From the NCBI RefSeq assembly GCF_003286085.1, contig NW_020825288.1:15438001-15502000 (forward strand): a DNA stretch of 64,000 bases. Direction: 5' to 3'. A program made the translations under genes and the position numbers. Of the stretch, positions 24,301-39,400 are shown one piece after another. The notes under the pieces were generated by a model. That model was given only the letters and a program-made list of their open reading frames with translations. It had not been told where the DNA came from and did no database searches. How positions within the stretch are numbered: position 1 is the first letter of the stretch; every line of letters starts with the position of its first letter. Origin of the DNA: Drosophila persimilis (lineage: Eukaryota > Arthropoda > Insecta > Diptera > Drosophilidae).

Positions 24301-27300
24301 ACAAATCGATATACTACTATTTCGGGAATGATCGCTCTCCCAAGCTACAAGGCACCATAGGACTGCCATCTCTAGCTGGGGATCGTCTATCCATCCATTT
24401 CTGCCTATCAGACTCTCGAAAGAGCGGGGCCGACTGGCTCTTCCAGCACTACTGAGCCCTGACAAGAGAGCGCCTTCCTGGAAGTGCCTTACGCTGCTTG
24501 CGAAATTATACAAGGCGGTCCGCTAACTCCCGTTCGGGTCTTATTTTACGGTCAGCACTACTGAGAACACTTTGATGACGTGTTTGATGCAAGAGAGAAG
24601 CAAAGGCCCCGAAAAGAGAGCCGCCTTGTGGAAATACACGAGGCTTGTAAGACAATCAGTTTGGAAATGATCATTCCGGAAGTCCCAAGTCTATCCCTCA
24701 CGTAGCCAACCATCCTGCAACACCACGAGGGCCCCGAAATCAATCTATTTCTTTTTTTCTTTAGTCGCTTTATTCGCTATTAAAATGCGTAACTTTTAAC
24801 TTTAAAATTTGCTGCATGGCCCACACATTCTTGCTTTTGCTGTTCATCTATGCTGGTCCCACGTCGGGCATCAGTTCTAGGCCCACCAGCTTCTTGGCCA
24901 AAAGCACACCCGTAAAGAAGAAGGCAAAGCTCTTGCCCAGCGTCCACTGGAACTCGTTGTGGTATATACCACGAGCAAAACACAGGAGATTTGCTGTGTT
25001 CAACATTTTGATAGAATGTTTTTAGTTTTTCTACTGGAGTTTCGATACGTTTTACGCGAGGCGAATGGTGAATGAAAATTCCAGGTCTATTTCGATGAGA
25101 TGGGAAACAAATAAGTCATGGAGTAGAGTGTTCAACAGTTCTCATAGGAGCCAATGTCCTGGCGGCCATCTGCTTCTTTGAAGTGCCTTTGCTGTCCCCA
25201 AATCCGAGTCTAAGTAGCCACAAAAGCAAATTGAATTGCCAATAATATAATTAAAGTGCGGTTACCATGACAAAAAAAAGATACAAAAAACTAACAGCAA
25301 ACTAGAGACAGAGACAGGGCTACCCCCTCCACTTCCGCGGCTGCAATTGAGATTTTTTTTTAACCATTTCCCAATGCAATATTTTCTCACGCAAATGTGC
25401 GAGCATTTTCTTCAGGGTTTTAGGGGGCGGAGGAGGAGGAGGAGGAGGAAGTGCCTCGCCTAAATGAACTTGTCATCGACTCGGAGGACGCCGCACCCCG
25501 AGTGCGATTTCAATTACAATATAAACAGGGGGATAGAGGGGGCAGAGAGTGCAGAATGTTGAAAATGCAATTAGGCGGCCGCTAAAACAAATAAACGCCG
25601 AAACAAAAGTTTTGAGAATGATTTCTGATGGCAGGAGGGGAGACGAGCAACCGACCGGGAGGTGCATCGCCAGGAGCAGAGAGTGCCGGATTCCTGTCGC
25701 TGGACCAGTTTGCCAGTTGTCAGTTGGTTTATGGCCAAAAACACATTAAGCGAACCGCATAAAAACATTTTAGCCGCCGCCGGGTGCTCCCGCCGTCATC
25801 ATCGACTCGAATTTCTGGCTCATTTGGGGCCAGCATTCGCTGAAGCGTTCCAAAAATGTGCGTGCCACCCGTGGGCCGTGGCAGGGAGAGACAGATACAG
25901 ATACAGATACAATTGCCGGCTAACAGATACCAGATACCAGATACCGATCAGGCCATATTTGCCAAACACTTTTGCATGTATTTTGCATAAAATTTGCAAA
26001 TGATTTGTTGAGCGCTTCTTATTTTGTGCAATTTTGATGCGATTTTCAGTCGGAGATAGAGAGAGAGAGAGAGGATGTGGCATGCAGCACACAGGTGCCG
26101 CCAGACATGGGGCATCATCCTCCAGGTCTGGGGCTAATACACGCACACCGGTGGCCGGGGCGGGGCGGGGGCCGCCCCGGAGCCATACATTTCACGCTTT
26201 TTTGACATTTCCGGCGCATAATTTGATTAGATTTTGATGCGACGAGCAAATTGTTTTGGTCTGTGGAGGCAACAGGATGCGGCAGGATGGGGACCCGGGC
26301 TGGTGGATTGTTTTCTAATTTGATTTGATTTGATTTGAGCGGGGGGCTCCAGCCCGGTCCTGCCCAGGGTTTTGTGGCTCTCTCTCGAATGCAATTAAAT
26401 GCAAATTTATTGCGTAAATATTTACTTGAGCGTGAATGAATTTTAATTTTGTCATCGGTTGCCATTTCCATTATCATGTTTGGTTGTTTTGGCCATCATC
26501 TCATCAGCGACTCGCTGCCGAGTGCCGTGCCTGAGGTCCCCACTCTCCTGGCTCTGTCCACGCGCGACTCCGAACAAAAACTCGGCGCCTTTGGCCATTT
26601 ATGGAGCACAAGTCGCCGCCATATAAACCATACACTCTCTGCATCGATCAGACAGGCCCCGGACATTATCCCCATTCGGGCTTTGGGGCCAAGAAGTCAA
26701 ACTCAAATTACTGGCTTTGGTTTTTCGGTCGAGATTTGCCTTCACTTGGGAGTCAGCGGGCACCGGCCATAGGACAAATTATAGAGGCCGTAAAATGCAA
26801 TAAACCAAACCAATCGCACAGCATAGACACAGACATAGACCATGTTTCGGGTGGTCCAGATATTAGCCAACTAAAGTGCGAACTAAATTGCTACTCCAAC
26901 TCGAGGAGTGTGTGGGGATGGAGAGCGATCTTCGGGGATCTCCAGCAGTATCGTTAAGTGAATTTTATGCTTCATTTCCACACTAATTTTGATGAAAGTT
27001 TAACTACTTATTAAGTGACCTCCGATGGGTGTTGAAATTTTGTTAGGGGCTAATGCTATTTGGTTCAGATGAAGCCACAAATTTTCATTTTGATTGTTCC
27101 GTTGAAAGGCTATAAGCGAAAGGTTGTCCCATAAAGCTTAGACCCACCATTAAAACCCGCCTTTACAGCTAAGCTTCTTTGTGAGAGAGAAGGAGAAAGA
27201 GATTACAAGTGTGCTTTTTGAGTTTCGGGTAAAAACCACTTAATCCTCGAAAACCTGCTCCACTATGAAGGATTGGGAGAGATTTCCAGGGTTTAAATCG

Positions 27301-30300
27301 ATCAAATTCAAATACTGTCGAAATTCTCGAAACATCCGTCCAATGAAGTTTTCTATATGCCTTATTTATTTCCAAAAGACTGCAATGCCATATTCTGGGA
27401 AATGAATTCTATATTACGAATTTTAAGGTTAACGAATTTCCCTTAAAATTCGATATATGGGTGCTCGACTGTATGACATTTTCTGCATTTATTCCCCTTT
27501 TTACTTCCACTTTTTTCTGTTTATTTCTTCAAAATACTTTTAGGATGCCCCTTAAGATCTTTAATAATGGTTTGGGATACCTTTGCCTTCGAAAAAAGCT
27601 GCAATTCGTTCAAGTCATTCAAGTATAGTGGCTATAAGTATTATAAGCAATAGTATAGCTGCTTCACTTAGAGTAATATCTGCCACTATGCGGATCCACT
27701 GCTGTGCTTATTGGTATAATAATGTCTGATTTATTTGAGCTAGTTTGGAAACTAACATCAAACTACGGCATAGACCCAAAAACCCGACAGATAAATGAAA
27801 ATTTCAACACGACCTTTCAATCGATCTTAAACATGAGAGAGGCACAATAACCATTTGGTTGTATAATTGGGATCGGAATGATCCATTACATAATTACAGA
27901 CAAGACTGTAAAGAAAAAGTAATCATCCGATGCTCGGTTCTTTTAGTGGATTTTGTTTACTTGATATCTCAGATCAATGGTAGTCCAGCTTTTGGAATTT
28001 TGGAGCTCGGTCGGCTTGAGTCGATCATTGATTAATTAGGAAAGAACATTAATTAATAGAATTTTTATTGGTATTTAGTGTAAGAGTTTAAAAATAGTTC
28101 TGGAGTGGTTTTTAATGATAATTAATGGCTTGACTAAAACTTTGGCGATGGACAATCGACTAATGAGAGTCCTCTCACGGGCGTTTGATGAAGCTCTGTG
28201 AAGACCACTCTCGCGCTCTCGTGATCCGCTCTCTGCTCTCTCGCTATCGGGACAGCACAGCCTTCTCTCATGCATGTATTTTGTTTTTGCATTCTCGTGC
28301 CCGATGGTGATCAAACACAGAGGAGTCCGCGTAGGGCTCTGAAGAACACATCTCGGGGAAAAGGCAGCAAAGCTTGTCAGCAGGGGTGTACTCATATTGG
28401 GTTAAGTTTGGTAGAGTCGGCTTCAAGGCTCCCTGGGAGGCCCGTTTCGACCCGTTTTGGTACTGCTTTGAATCTTCCTTTTTCTACATAGTTGGATATC
28501 ACGTCTTTGGTATCTTTTTGGTGCATATTGTGGACATTTGTGAAATGTGAAGCAGAATAGTTGTTTCACCGTCTCCTCCTGTTACGCGTCTCTATAGCTA
28601 CGGAAAAAGCCATTATGTGGAGCGCCCAGCCTGTTTGCTTGGGTACCTATTAGCCAATGTCCTGTGAGGGGAGGTATGACTGTGCTGCACCTTTTTCTGC
28701 CGAGTTTGCAGGGCTCAGAGGTGCGCTTCCCATCTATGTTCGGGCATGCCACATATTGTCTTTAGTCGTACAGGTTTAGTGTTAAGCAATTCTTGTATTG
28801 TAGATATTTGTTAACGCTAGAGACGATGTATCTTTAGAGTTGTAAAAATCTATTAGTATAAAATTCATTACATAGCAACAAGTAATCATCCGATGTTCGG
28901 TTGTTCTTGGGGAATATATTTTCTCAATATCTAAGATCGCCTGCCGTTAGAAGTGATGATCGTATGGGCCCTCAGGTAGTCCATTCATTGAAAAGAACAG
29001 ACCATAAACAGACCCACTTCAATTTCGTGTAATAAAATACAGATACTGATCCAAACGGTTTAAAGGCAGTGAAAGGCACTGCAGAAACGATCTAGAATTG
29101 GTTCTTGGCTTGATTTTATTTCACACCAGTTCACACCCCAAAGGCGGTCCTCTCTCGGCCATTGTTTCAGCTGGATGCTGACCTTTAAGCTGAATTCCAG
29201 CCAATCGCTGAGAACTCTGGCAGTCATAAATCAAAGCTAAGTCGCAGATCGAAGAACAAACATCCGCTTTGAGGGGATTGTACAGGCGCGTGGCGTTTGC
29301 CATTACAAATTTGTATAAAATAATACATACTGAAATGTGCGACTTTTTTTTTTGTTATTTTGCACGTTTTCCGCTCGTCGGACGACGACAATTGCGACAG
29401 AGACAGCGACAGACAGAAAAGTGAATGGGTTTTCCTCCTCCCAATCCGAGCGGTGATTCGTTGGCAAATGTCGCAATCTGGCACTGGCACTGGCACTGGC
29501 ACTGGCACCCATTATAAGCATTTGAACTGACAGACAAACCTCCCATTAAATAAACATCGGCCTGGCCCACCAGTGTCCCCTCCCCTCCTGTGGCTCCTTT
29601 TTGGCCGCAATCAAACTGCGTTCATCAAAGTCCCAATCACGTTGTTGGCACGTTGTCAACTCAGAAACTGGGCAGGAATTAGCTGCCGATCGTCCAGATC
29701 CCAGATCCCAGACCCCAAAAAGTGAACGATCGCAGCATGTGGCCCAAAGCCCGGTGGTGGTGCCTCCCTCTTTTCGAAAAATATTTCGCTGGCCAGCGAT
29801 CCATGGAAATGCTTTATCCGGTAATTGTTATCATTGGCCGATCCGAGCGTTAATTGTATGGTAATGCTGGAAAAATGTTATACTTTTGCATTTTCATTCC
29901 GCCTTCCATTCGATCGGACAGTTGCATCTCATTATGGCATTTGCATATACATTTCACGGCCAGTTTGGCCAAAAGAAAAGACCTACCAAAATGCTTCCTC
30001 GTTGCCGAATGTTTCCGTTATTGTTATTCCATTTAACGTTTACATATATTTAAAGTTTTTATATTGATTTTGGTACTAAAAACCCAAACTAGTGGGTGGA
30101 TTATGCTGTGGCCTAAATGAACTTAAATTAGAATGTTTCACCGCCTAAATAAAGATCTACCGCACAGATTAAACTTAAATTTAAGAGTCTGAACCAGTTT
30201 TAAGCGTCTCTTAATGTAAATCTCCTCCACGATTGAATCTTTATGTATTACGTGGTGTCCATTCAGATTGTACTACCTTTTTGGTTGAACATTTTCTCTT

Positions 30301-33300
30301 TAAAAAGTTGGACACTTTGCTGAATGCTAAATGTGTACTACACTCTTTTGTTACATATGTTAACAAATATCTTGATCTGGGTAATTGTTTATGTAAATGA
30401 ATGGAAGTTATTTTTTGTAGAAAATGATGGTATATAGTAGATATAGTGGGTAGATGTGGACTTCATTCAATCGTAAATTGGGGTTAGAAAACATTGAACC
30501 AATTATTGAATAATTAATTTATTAATGCAGTTCGTTTGAGATAATTTATTTCAGAAATTTCACTCATAAAAAAGTACAGATAAATACAGTAGGGGGGAAA
30601 AATTAAACGAAAAATATTAAAGGATTGCAGTTTCTGTATTTAAAATGGAACTTTATTTGTAAATACTTTAATTACTGAAATATCACTGGTAGAAGCCCTT
30701 TTCCACCCCAGAGCCGAATGCAAGATCATGCTTGTCGTGCTGGCATCTGCTCACTCTCTCTTTCGCTCCTAGAGAGACCGCCGATCTGTGACGCTTCTGC
30801 TCTTTGAATGTGTGTGTGTGTGTGTGCAATATCGACTTTCAAGAACTGAAACGACCAACAGCTTTCGCTCTCATTCTCTTCGTTAGATTTCGCTGCCCTC
30901 TCGGGCAAGGCCTCAGATCAAAATCATTCACTATTTGACTCGCGTTCTTTTATGTGCATAGAAAGTGTTCTAACAAACTTATCGATCAAATATACCGATT
31001 AGAGATATTTTCATCCTTGTATTGAATAAATTTGGATTCAATTTACCTCCTTCACATGATGCATTGGCTACTGGCACTGGTCTGAATTAATTGAGATAAT
31101 AATATATTTAAAATACCAAATAAGGAAAATGTTTATGATCGGAGCAGCACTCATTCCATTGAAACAGCAGCTGCAGCAGCAGCCGAAAGCTCAGATCAAG
31201 CGCAAGAGCAGAGATATCAGAAGAAGATAAGAAAAGAGCGCAAGCTTTACGGGGTGAAAGCTTCATAGAGAAACGAGTAGGTAACAGCAAACAGTAAATA
31301 TACTAAATATACCTCTATATAATGCACTAAATATTCCACTAAATGTACCAAAAATATCCTTTACTTGAATTTCGACTTCAAAATATACCAAAAAATATAT
31401 ACATACAGTAATATACCGCACCTAGGGAGCAGGCGTTCACCCTGGTTCTACCTTGTCTTCTACTAGATATTCTACAATTTAAATTGAAAATATATTTCAA
31501 ATACTCGATTCCATGACTGGTATTCACAGCCTGCATTCAGACTTCAAACAGTCCCCAAGTTGTGCAATAAACTATGCTTCAGGGGAATTATAGTCTAATC
31601 CATGGTTAATCAATTACGTGCCACCCACGAAAGTCGTAAATTTATTCCGACAGAAAGTCATATGACTCGTAGGAGTACTTTGTTTCTGTAAAAGGGTAAA
31701 TTGATCCATCTGAACTGGCAACGAACCCTAACGACTAATGACTCACAAAAGCTGACCGAAATTTGTCTCACACATTCCCCATGGCTGCCGTTTTCGGGCG
31801 ACCCAAACGCTTGACCCCCATGGGGTGGGGTGTACGGAGCACGATTTGTGCGGTGGCGCCTGATCTGACCCGGCGACAATCGCCAGCGATCCAGAGTAAT
31901 TTATGAAGGCTTTCGCGAAACAATCGAGACCGGAGCTGCTGTAGTTCTGGGCCTGTGCGACGGCCATTATGCAATGAACTTCTACACAACAAATGCCGCA
32001 AGAGCCGGAGACCATTAAGATATCTTTATATCCAATGTTTGCCATTGAAAAATGATTACGCAAATTAAATGTAATTTATTTGTGCATGCCAGAGAGTAAA
32101 AGCCACGGCAACACAGCCAGAGCCACAGCAAATGGCTCGCAACAGATTTTTATCACTCGATGCTCAGCGAAGCCGAGCAAAACAAATTTAAATATAATTC
32201 ATTTAGTGCAGTAGGCCCACAAATGGAAACAGTAAGAGAAACATTGCATAAATTAGACGACTTCAATTTGGGTTTAGTTTTTATGGCTCTGCGGCTCCGA
32301 TCGATCGCCACAGAAATCGATCGACAGAGATCGCTGGAGATTGGTGCGACAAGGTCGGGCCAGCCAGCTGTTGATGGCTGCTAAATGTGGTTCAGCGATC
32401 CGCCACATTCTGAGAAACAGAATTGCGGTTGCCTGTCCGACATGGCTTACTTGGAGGCGGAAATCGGTTGGCGGAGGTTAAAGCCGAGTACATGACGAGG
32501 CCGATCAGCTAGCAGCTGGCAATTAATACCAACCCACAGACAGAATTAATCGCTAACTACTAGAATTAGCTCCCTTTGTGGTTTGATTCTCTCTCAGAAA
32601 AAACAAACCACACCAGACAAAAACACTGGTCCTGGTCTCTTGTTAATTAGACCGTCAGAGTCACGTTTCCCGGTCCTGTTTGGGCTTGGACTTGCCCCGA
32701 CTAATGAAATCTATAACTAATATGCTGCCACTCGAAGGGGAAGGCGAAGGCATTGAAAATGTCATAATCTGTGGCACGAACATGAAACAAACGTGCGCCA
32801 ACAAAAGGCAAACATTGATGGTTGATTGTTGCTTGTAACAAAAACAGGAAAGGGAACCGAATGGATTCGTAACTCTTGTAACTCTCGACCTTAAGACAGA
32901 CACTCGATGATGATTGCACATTGGCAATGGCTAGGCATAGTCGTTGATTCTAATTTTGTTCGAGGTTTAAATTCTGGGCGTGTTTTGATTGATTGCTTTA
33001 CCAAGTACTTTATTCTAGTACGAGTAAGTCGTGCTACCTTGAGACATTTTCAGCAGAAAATAGTCTTAATTCTTCTTTTGATAAATCTATAATTAAGAAC
33101 CATTTGCAGGAGGCATGCCGACCAAAATCCCCCTCGAATCTTTCCTACTCATCTACAAAAGTAAACAAATGTTTTAGCCATTGAATCTTGGCGTCAGGGC
33201 CAAAGCAGGAAGCTATTAGTGCAACTAATGCTACAATGCGGCTTGCGGTGGTTCCCCTGGTAACACTATGGAACAAGTTTTTTTTTTGGTACTTAAAACC

Positions 33301-36300
33301 ACAAACGGTTGAAGATTGAAACTCTGTTTATCCAGCTTTAAAACGCAAAGCACAAGATTGTGCTTGGAAAATTCTTGCTATAGAATTTAATTTTGCAGAA
33401 GATATCATTGCAGTGTTCTGGACATAAATTCTTTATATAGAAAGTTCGTTGTATCGAATTTCGTAATAGACAATTTCGACTGCATTTATTAACATATATA
33501 TAATATACATATATTATTTTCTAAAGGCCATTTAGAATAAAGATTTATAAGGGGATACGGTATACGGATGGTCTTGTCTGTTTTGTCGACAGTTTTACTA
33601 AGATACTTTTTATCCAGACTGATTTTAAGGTATCTTATCACTTATTTATTTCTGAAATGTACACTGCTTTTAGAAAACTCATTCTTTTTGCTGCCTAGTG
33701 TAAAAATGTAAACACTAGTATTTAAGTTTAGTGCGTGTTTGTTTCCGAAACTGCAAATTGCTGAGCCCAAAGCCCAGCTCCCACCAAGTGGGCGCTCTCT
33801 GACCCAAAACGGTCAAGGGCGGGGTCAACGTGGAGGGGAAAAAGCCGTATCTTTTGACCATCACGAATTCGCCAAACAAAAAGATACGACTCTGATGCCC
33901 GCCTTTGGTCTGTGAAAAACTGGAATATGCCCCGCGGACAAGGAGGAGGAGGAGGAGGAGGAGAGAATTGAGGCGCTGCCCCAAAAGACGGGAGCTTAAA
34001 AGGCAATTTCCTGCGCACAAAGTCGCAAAGTTTGACAATTTTTTTGTGTGTTTTTTTTTTTTTGCTGGTAATTTGAAGCATTTTAATTAATTGCCGTTGC
34101 ATTTTGTTTGGGACACATTTTTGGTGCGGCGTTCTTGGACGTGGCAAATTTATGGGCTTTAGAGGCAGATCAGAAGCCGCGAAGGCGATTTAATTGTTTG
34201 TTCGAGATCTTTTTTTGGTCTTTACGAGCCAATTAATGGGCTTAATGTCTCCGCGCTGGCTCAAAAGATAGGTGTCGAACAATCTTGTTTTGCATGTTGC
34301 TGTCTCTCTTTTTATTTATTTATTTATTTTTTTTGGCTTTTTAGAACCCGCGAACCACCCAGCAAACTGTTGCCAAATCGTGTTGCCACAAGGCACACCA
34401 CTGAGCGAGCGGCGACCTTCAACCTTCAAGCAATTAGCGAAATCATTTTTGATAACTATGCACTGGTCGGCACTTAATTATTGTTAATTTATGTAAATGT
34501 TACGATAGCCCTGCCATTCCCTTCCAAACCCATTTTATTAATTACAGGGTAACATTTCCTCAAGGGAAATTCGGACAAAGGGAGACACAGAGAGAGATGG
34601 TAGAAGGGGAAGGCATCACCCTCAGGCCCGAGTCAATAGGGTTTTGATTTTGTCTTAATGGGGTTAATGAAGATTCCCCCCCGCAGAGCTCTGCTGAGAT
34701 TCGAGTAAAAGTGGCCATAAATTATCACCCTCTAACCGCAAAGTTCAGCCTTGACTAGCTCCCACAACGAGTATCCGAGTCGTGGTTGACAAATGAGCCA
34801 AATCAACGAATTAGTGACAATCGAAGATTAATTACAGCCACATCAGAGGCGGTTCGGGCGGGCAGGTTGCTTGGCATATCGGAAACGCAGTCAATATGTT
34901 AATCCAGATCCATATTACATACAACATTTGTTCTACTTTGCTCCCTCCAACTCCGTGAATCAAAATATTGGCCAATTTAGAGCCAGGCTAGGAGCCAGTT
35001 GGCGTGTCCGATTCGTCATGTGCAATGTCCAACGGAAAATGTAATCTCAAATTGTAGCACTTTGCCTGCAATGCCTGGAAATCAGGTCAGCTTTTTGATT
35101 GGATTTTCCTGCTCCGTCTTATATTGCCGAGATTATCACAGAATAAAGAGTGAATGATTCATAGAGTGAAGATCGTAATGGAGTCGGAGATCAGGGGGTT
35201 TTTATCCGAAAAGATTAATCATTTCCTAACGCTTTAACTTTATTAACATAAAGTCAAGAATATAAATACCTAAACTGTGTTTTTTTATTGGAATCGATTA
35301 TAAATTGAATGTGGTGGCATATGCTTTTCTACGGAAACTTGCTCCCAATTTAAATATATTTTTTATTTGGTTTAAACTTAATCAACGAATTTTTAAACTT
35401 TACAAACTTTTTATGCATATTTTTATTTCATTTTTAAACACAAAAAGAAATTAAACTAAAAAGCCTTACAAAATATTTCCTTTGAATAAAAAAAAAAAAA
35501 AAAAAAATTAAACAAACAAAATCTTTAAAAATAATTTAAAAAAAACAAAAGACAATTAAACAAAAAAATATAAAACATTAAACCACAAAAATATTATACA
35601 TTAAAAAAAAAAAATATTGAACATTAAAAAATAATTAACCGAAATGTAATTAAACATTTTCTAATTTAATTTAAAGAATTTACAAACTAAAAAATTTCTA
35701 TGATTTACATACATAAAACAAGAAAAAGTTGTAAGAAGCTATTTTTTTCCCCTTCTTATTTATTTGTTTGTTTATTTAAGTATTCTAAAAGCTAAAAGCT
35801 TCTAAACCTTATATTTAATGCACTAGTCATTTCTTCTATATTAATTTTTAGAAACTAGATTGGTCGTTTTACCCATTGTGCATGTATCTAATTATTTCTG
35901 AATATTTCCACCTAATATTAATATTCATAATTCATTCTTGATCTAAAATTCTTCATCTAAAAAATGTGTGAAATCTATTTTTGACCACCAAGACAGATTT
36001 TTATTCAGCTATTAGATTTCATTGTGCCAGGATTCATAGTAATCCCTTCTTATTATCGGCTATCTCGAATTTAATGACTTTCTCCCAAATAAACTCTCAT
36101 TAGTCTGCCGTTTTCTTCTTAAGGAAATAATTGTGAACATTTTGGGAATATTCTGCCAAATTATGATTGTCTTTTTCCCAAGACTTGTGTGTTGTATTTG
36201 TAAATGGTCAAGACAATGCCCGTTTGGTTTCTAATACAGTCTAGACCTAAAATACAGTCTATACCCACTCTGAGGGTATATCTTGGTGACGCAATACGCG

Positions 36301-36443
36301 TGCTGCGACTTGAACGCTTTAACGGGTTCCATTTCGAATTAAAGTTGAACATTAAAAGCCAAAGTGCAATCAACTATCCTCTGCGAAGTATCTGAACTAT
36401 GAATGAAAGGAAATTCCCCGTTTGATTGAGTCTACGTACCATT

Positions 36444-36480
<37 letters not shown>

Positions 36481-39400
36481 CATCTCCCAATCAAAACAAT
36501 TACTCGAACATCAATTGAATGCCGACTTTCCATCGATTAACCAGAGTCCGCGTCCGAATCCCAGTCTGAATCGCATCACTGATGATGTGCTTATTGTAAA
36601 AACTTTATTTGCAATGCTCGTAAAGCAAACAATTTCTGCTATGCATTATGTGCAATCAATTGCTGCAGCCGCACCGGCATCGGCACAGCCACCGCCACCG
36701 CCACCGACCACGGTGGCTCCTCTGTTGGCTCTTGGCCCGCGACGAGTTTGGCAGTCCTGGCCATATTTGACTTGGCCAAGATTTGGCCTGTGCTTCGCTA
36801 ATCCAAAACGATTCCATCTATGCAGGTGACGGAATATTTGTTACGATTTTAATACAACACGCGCCCCCCTTCCCCCGCCTGTGGCCAGAAAACTTTCACT
36901 GGGCTCAAAAATTAGGCCATTAATTAAAGAAAAAGAAAAAAAATGCCCAACACTTCTGAGTCGACAGGTGGGTCTATAATGAACTGCAACAGCAGCAACA
37001 ATGCCCAATTATGTCACGCTGTCAACAGTCGAGAAATGTATCTTTGCATCTGAGGCGAGGCGGTACGGAGAAGGTGGCTTCAGAGTTACGCACGAGCCCG
37101 TCATCGTTGCACTAAGTGTATCAGCAATTTCTGGAGCGCTCTCAGCTCAGTTACAACAATGGCCATAACAATAACCACAATGGAATGTCTCTTACCAAAT
37201 GCGGTATTTTGTTTTGGCTTACACATACACCCCCCCGCCACCCTGCACCCGCCACCCTGCACCCTGCACTGCTCGTTTTAATAATCACGAAAATCTCTTG
37301 TCTGATGTGTTGACATTTTTCTTTCCAGACTTTATTTGGCCCAAAGGCTCGTGTAGTTGCCAAAAAATAGAGAGGCAGACAGCCAGAAGAGGGTTTAAAT
37401 AATAACAAAATGCGTGTAATAACCGAAAAATATTCACACAGTTTTACACCTCGACAACCGCAGCGCGCCGACTACTGTTACTGTTTTTTAACCATTTTCA
37501 TGCTGGTTTTATCAAGGTAGTACTCCCCGTACTCCAGTAGCGCCAGCCATCTGCTCGTTCATGCAGTTTTGTGGCTTTTGCTTTTAGCCCAGTTTTTTTT
37601 GTGTGGCAATTTGTGGATTTGGGCTTGGAGCCTAAGCGGCGGGCTTCTCCCTGGGAGGGCGTGTGCTTTTCCAATGTTTTTTTTTTCGGTCATAAACGTT
37701 CGCAAGATTGCAATCTTCAGATGGAGCCGATTGCAATTGAAACTCTGAACTCTGGAATCGCGAGTGGAGTGTGAACTAAAGTACTGCGATTGCCACTCCA
37801 CGAATTTCATATGAGTATTCATACGAATACTGAGCGTTTAAACTTGATTTCTATATTAACTTTTTTGTTATTAGTTTTTGATTTGTAATGGTAATTTTCT
37901 GGCAATTTTTAAAGGGCTTCTTGAATTTCTTTTGACAATTTAACACAAACTTAAGTCAAATTGAATTAGGTTTGGACAAAACTTAAAAAATATTCCACTA
38001 CACAACATAATTAATTTTTGGATAAATCTTCCAATATTCAACCAATTTTAACACATTTTGGATTAAACAAACAATATTCCAATATTCAACGTAATTCAAT
38101 CAATTCCTATATAAAATTTATTTGAATTTATTCTGGATTACACGAAAAACAATATACCAAAAATTAATTAAATATTATTATAACAAAAGACTTTTCGAAA
38201 AACCATTGATAAAAGTATTTTGGTTTTTTTTTCTTCTAAATTTGGTTTTCTTTGGAATAAAATGGAAATATTGGGTCCTTCTACAGTCATTATTATATTC
38301 GATTTAAAAATCAAAAGCATTTTAAAATGCGTGACTTGGAAAACGAATGCACTTTAGTTTTCCCTCTACAATACTACAATAAAAATTCTGTAATTTTATA
38401 AGGAATTTTTGAAAGTAGAACATTTTAAAGGTATTTTCACAAATTTAATTTGAAAAATTTGGTCTTCTATACAGAATACTTTGAAGAAATGTTTGAAGAA
38501 TTGCTTTTTCTATAGTGTTTATTCCTGCTGTTTATTCAGCATTTCTCGAAATAAAATCAGTTTCAATTAATCGATTTTAAATTGGGTTTCTTTTAGGCAT
38601 TTTTTTGTCATGTTTTAAATACTTAAATTGTATATACCGTTTCATAATATTACTGTGATTTTGGGCCGCTATTATTGAATATCGATCAAATTTTGCAGTC
38701 AAATTTAATCGATTTTAATTGGAGCTTTAAGCAGACTTGCATGAAGGACTTATTTAAAAGGCTTTTATCGATACAAAAAACTGTATTTTATGATCACAAA
38801 TTTTTAATTATTTACGCCAAGATTAGTTAATGTCTTTAACATACATATATTAGCGATAAATACGTGTTCATTGAGCCCCAAGATCTCCTTATAGCCTTTT
38901 GTTTATAACTTAAAGCTCAAAAAGTAAAAAAAAAAAATATATAAATAAACATGTTCATTGTTCAGGTAGCTGTTAAATGTGTCTAAAAAAGTTTAAACTG
39001 TAGCTTTAATGTGGCAAACAACATTTTTGTTCGAGACTGGATTCCAGTTCGTAGCCAAAAAATAGTTGCAATCAAAAATTTGAGATTTCTGTCATGTCAG
39101 ATCCATTGGAGCAGCTGTTCTTAACGAAGTATCGATAGAAAAACAGCCAATGTCTGTTGAATTGATTTTGTACAGCTCAATGAGAGTGGAGGAAGTTTTA
39201 GATAAATACATATAAGCACTTGTGAGTATGTAAGAGAAGGACAACCTGACTATTCTCCTTCTTTCATTTCGCTTGTCTTATGCGTTGAGCGGCAGTGCAC
39301 TTGGTATTGTCTTCTCTTTTTTTCTACGAGCCAAAGCTTATCACATGCAATGCACATACTCTCGCAACTTTTGCATTCTATTGCTCTCTCATTACTTCCT

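Noticed and set aside
24816-25025. 69-codon plus-strand frame starting MAHTFLLLLFIY, signal-peptide-like
   Set aside because: It is the antisense shadow of the Tom6-like gene, which has family similarity, Kozak context and a polyadenylation signal on the minus strand.
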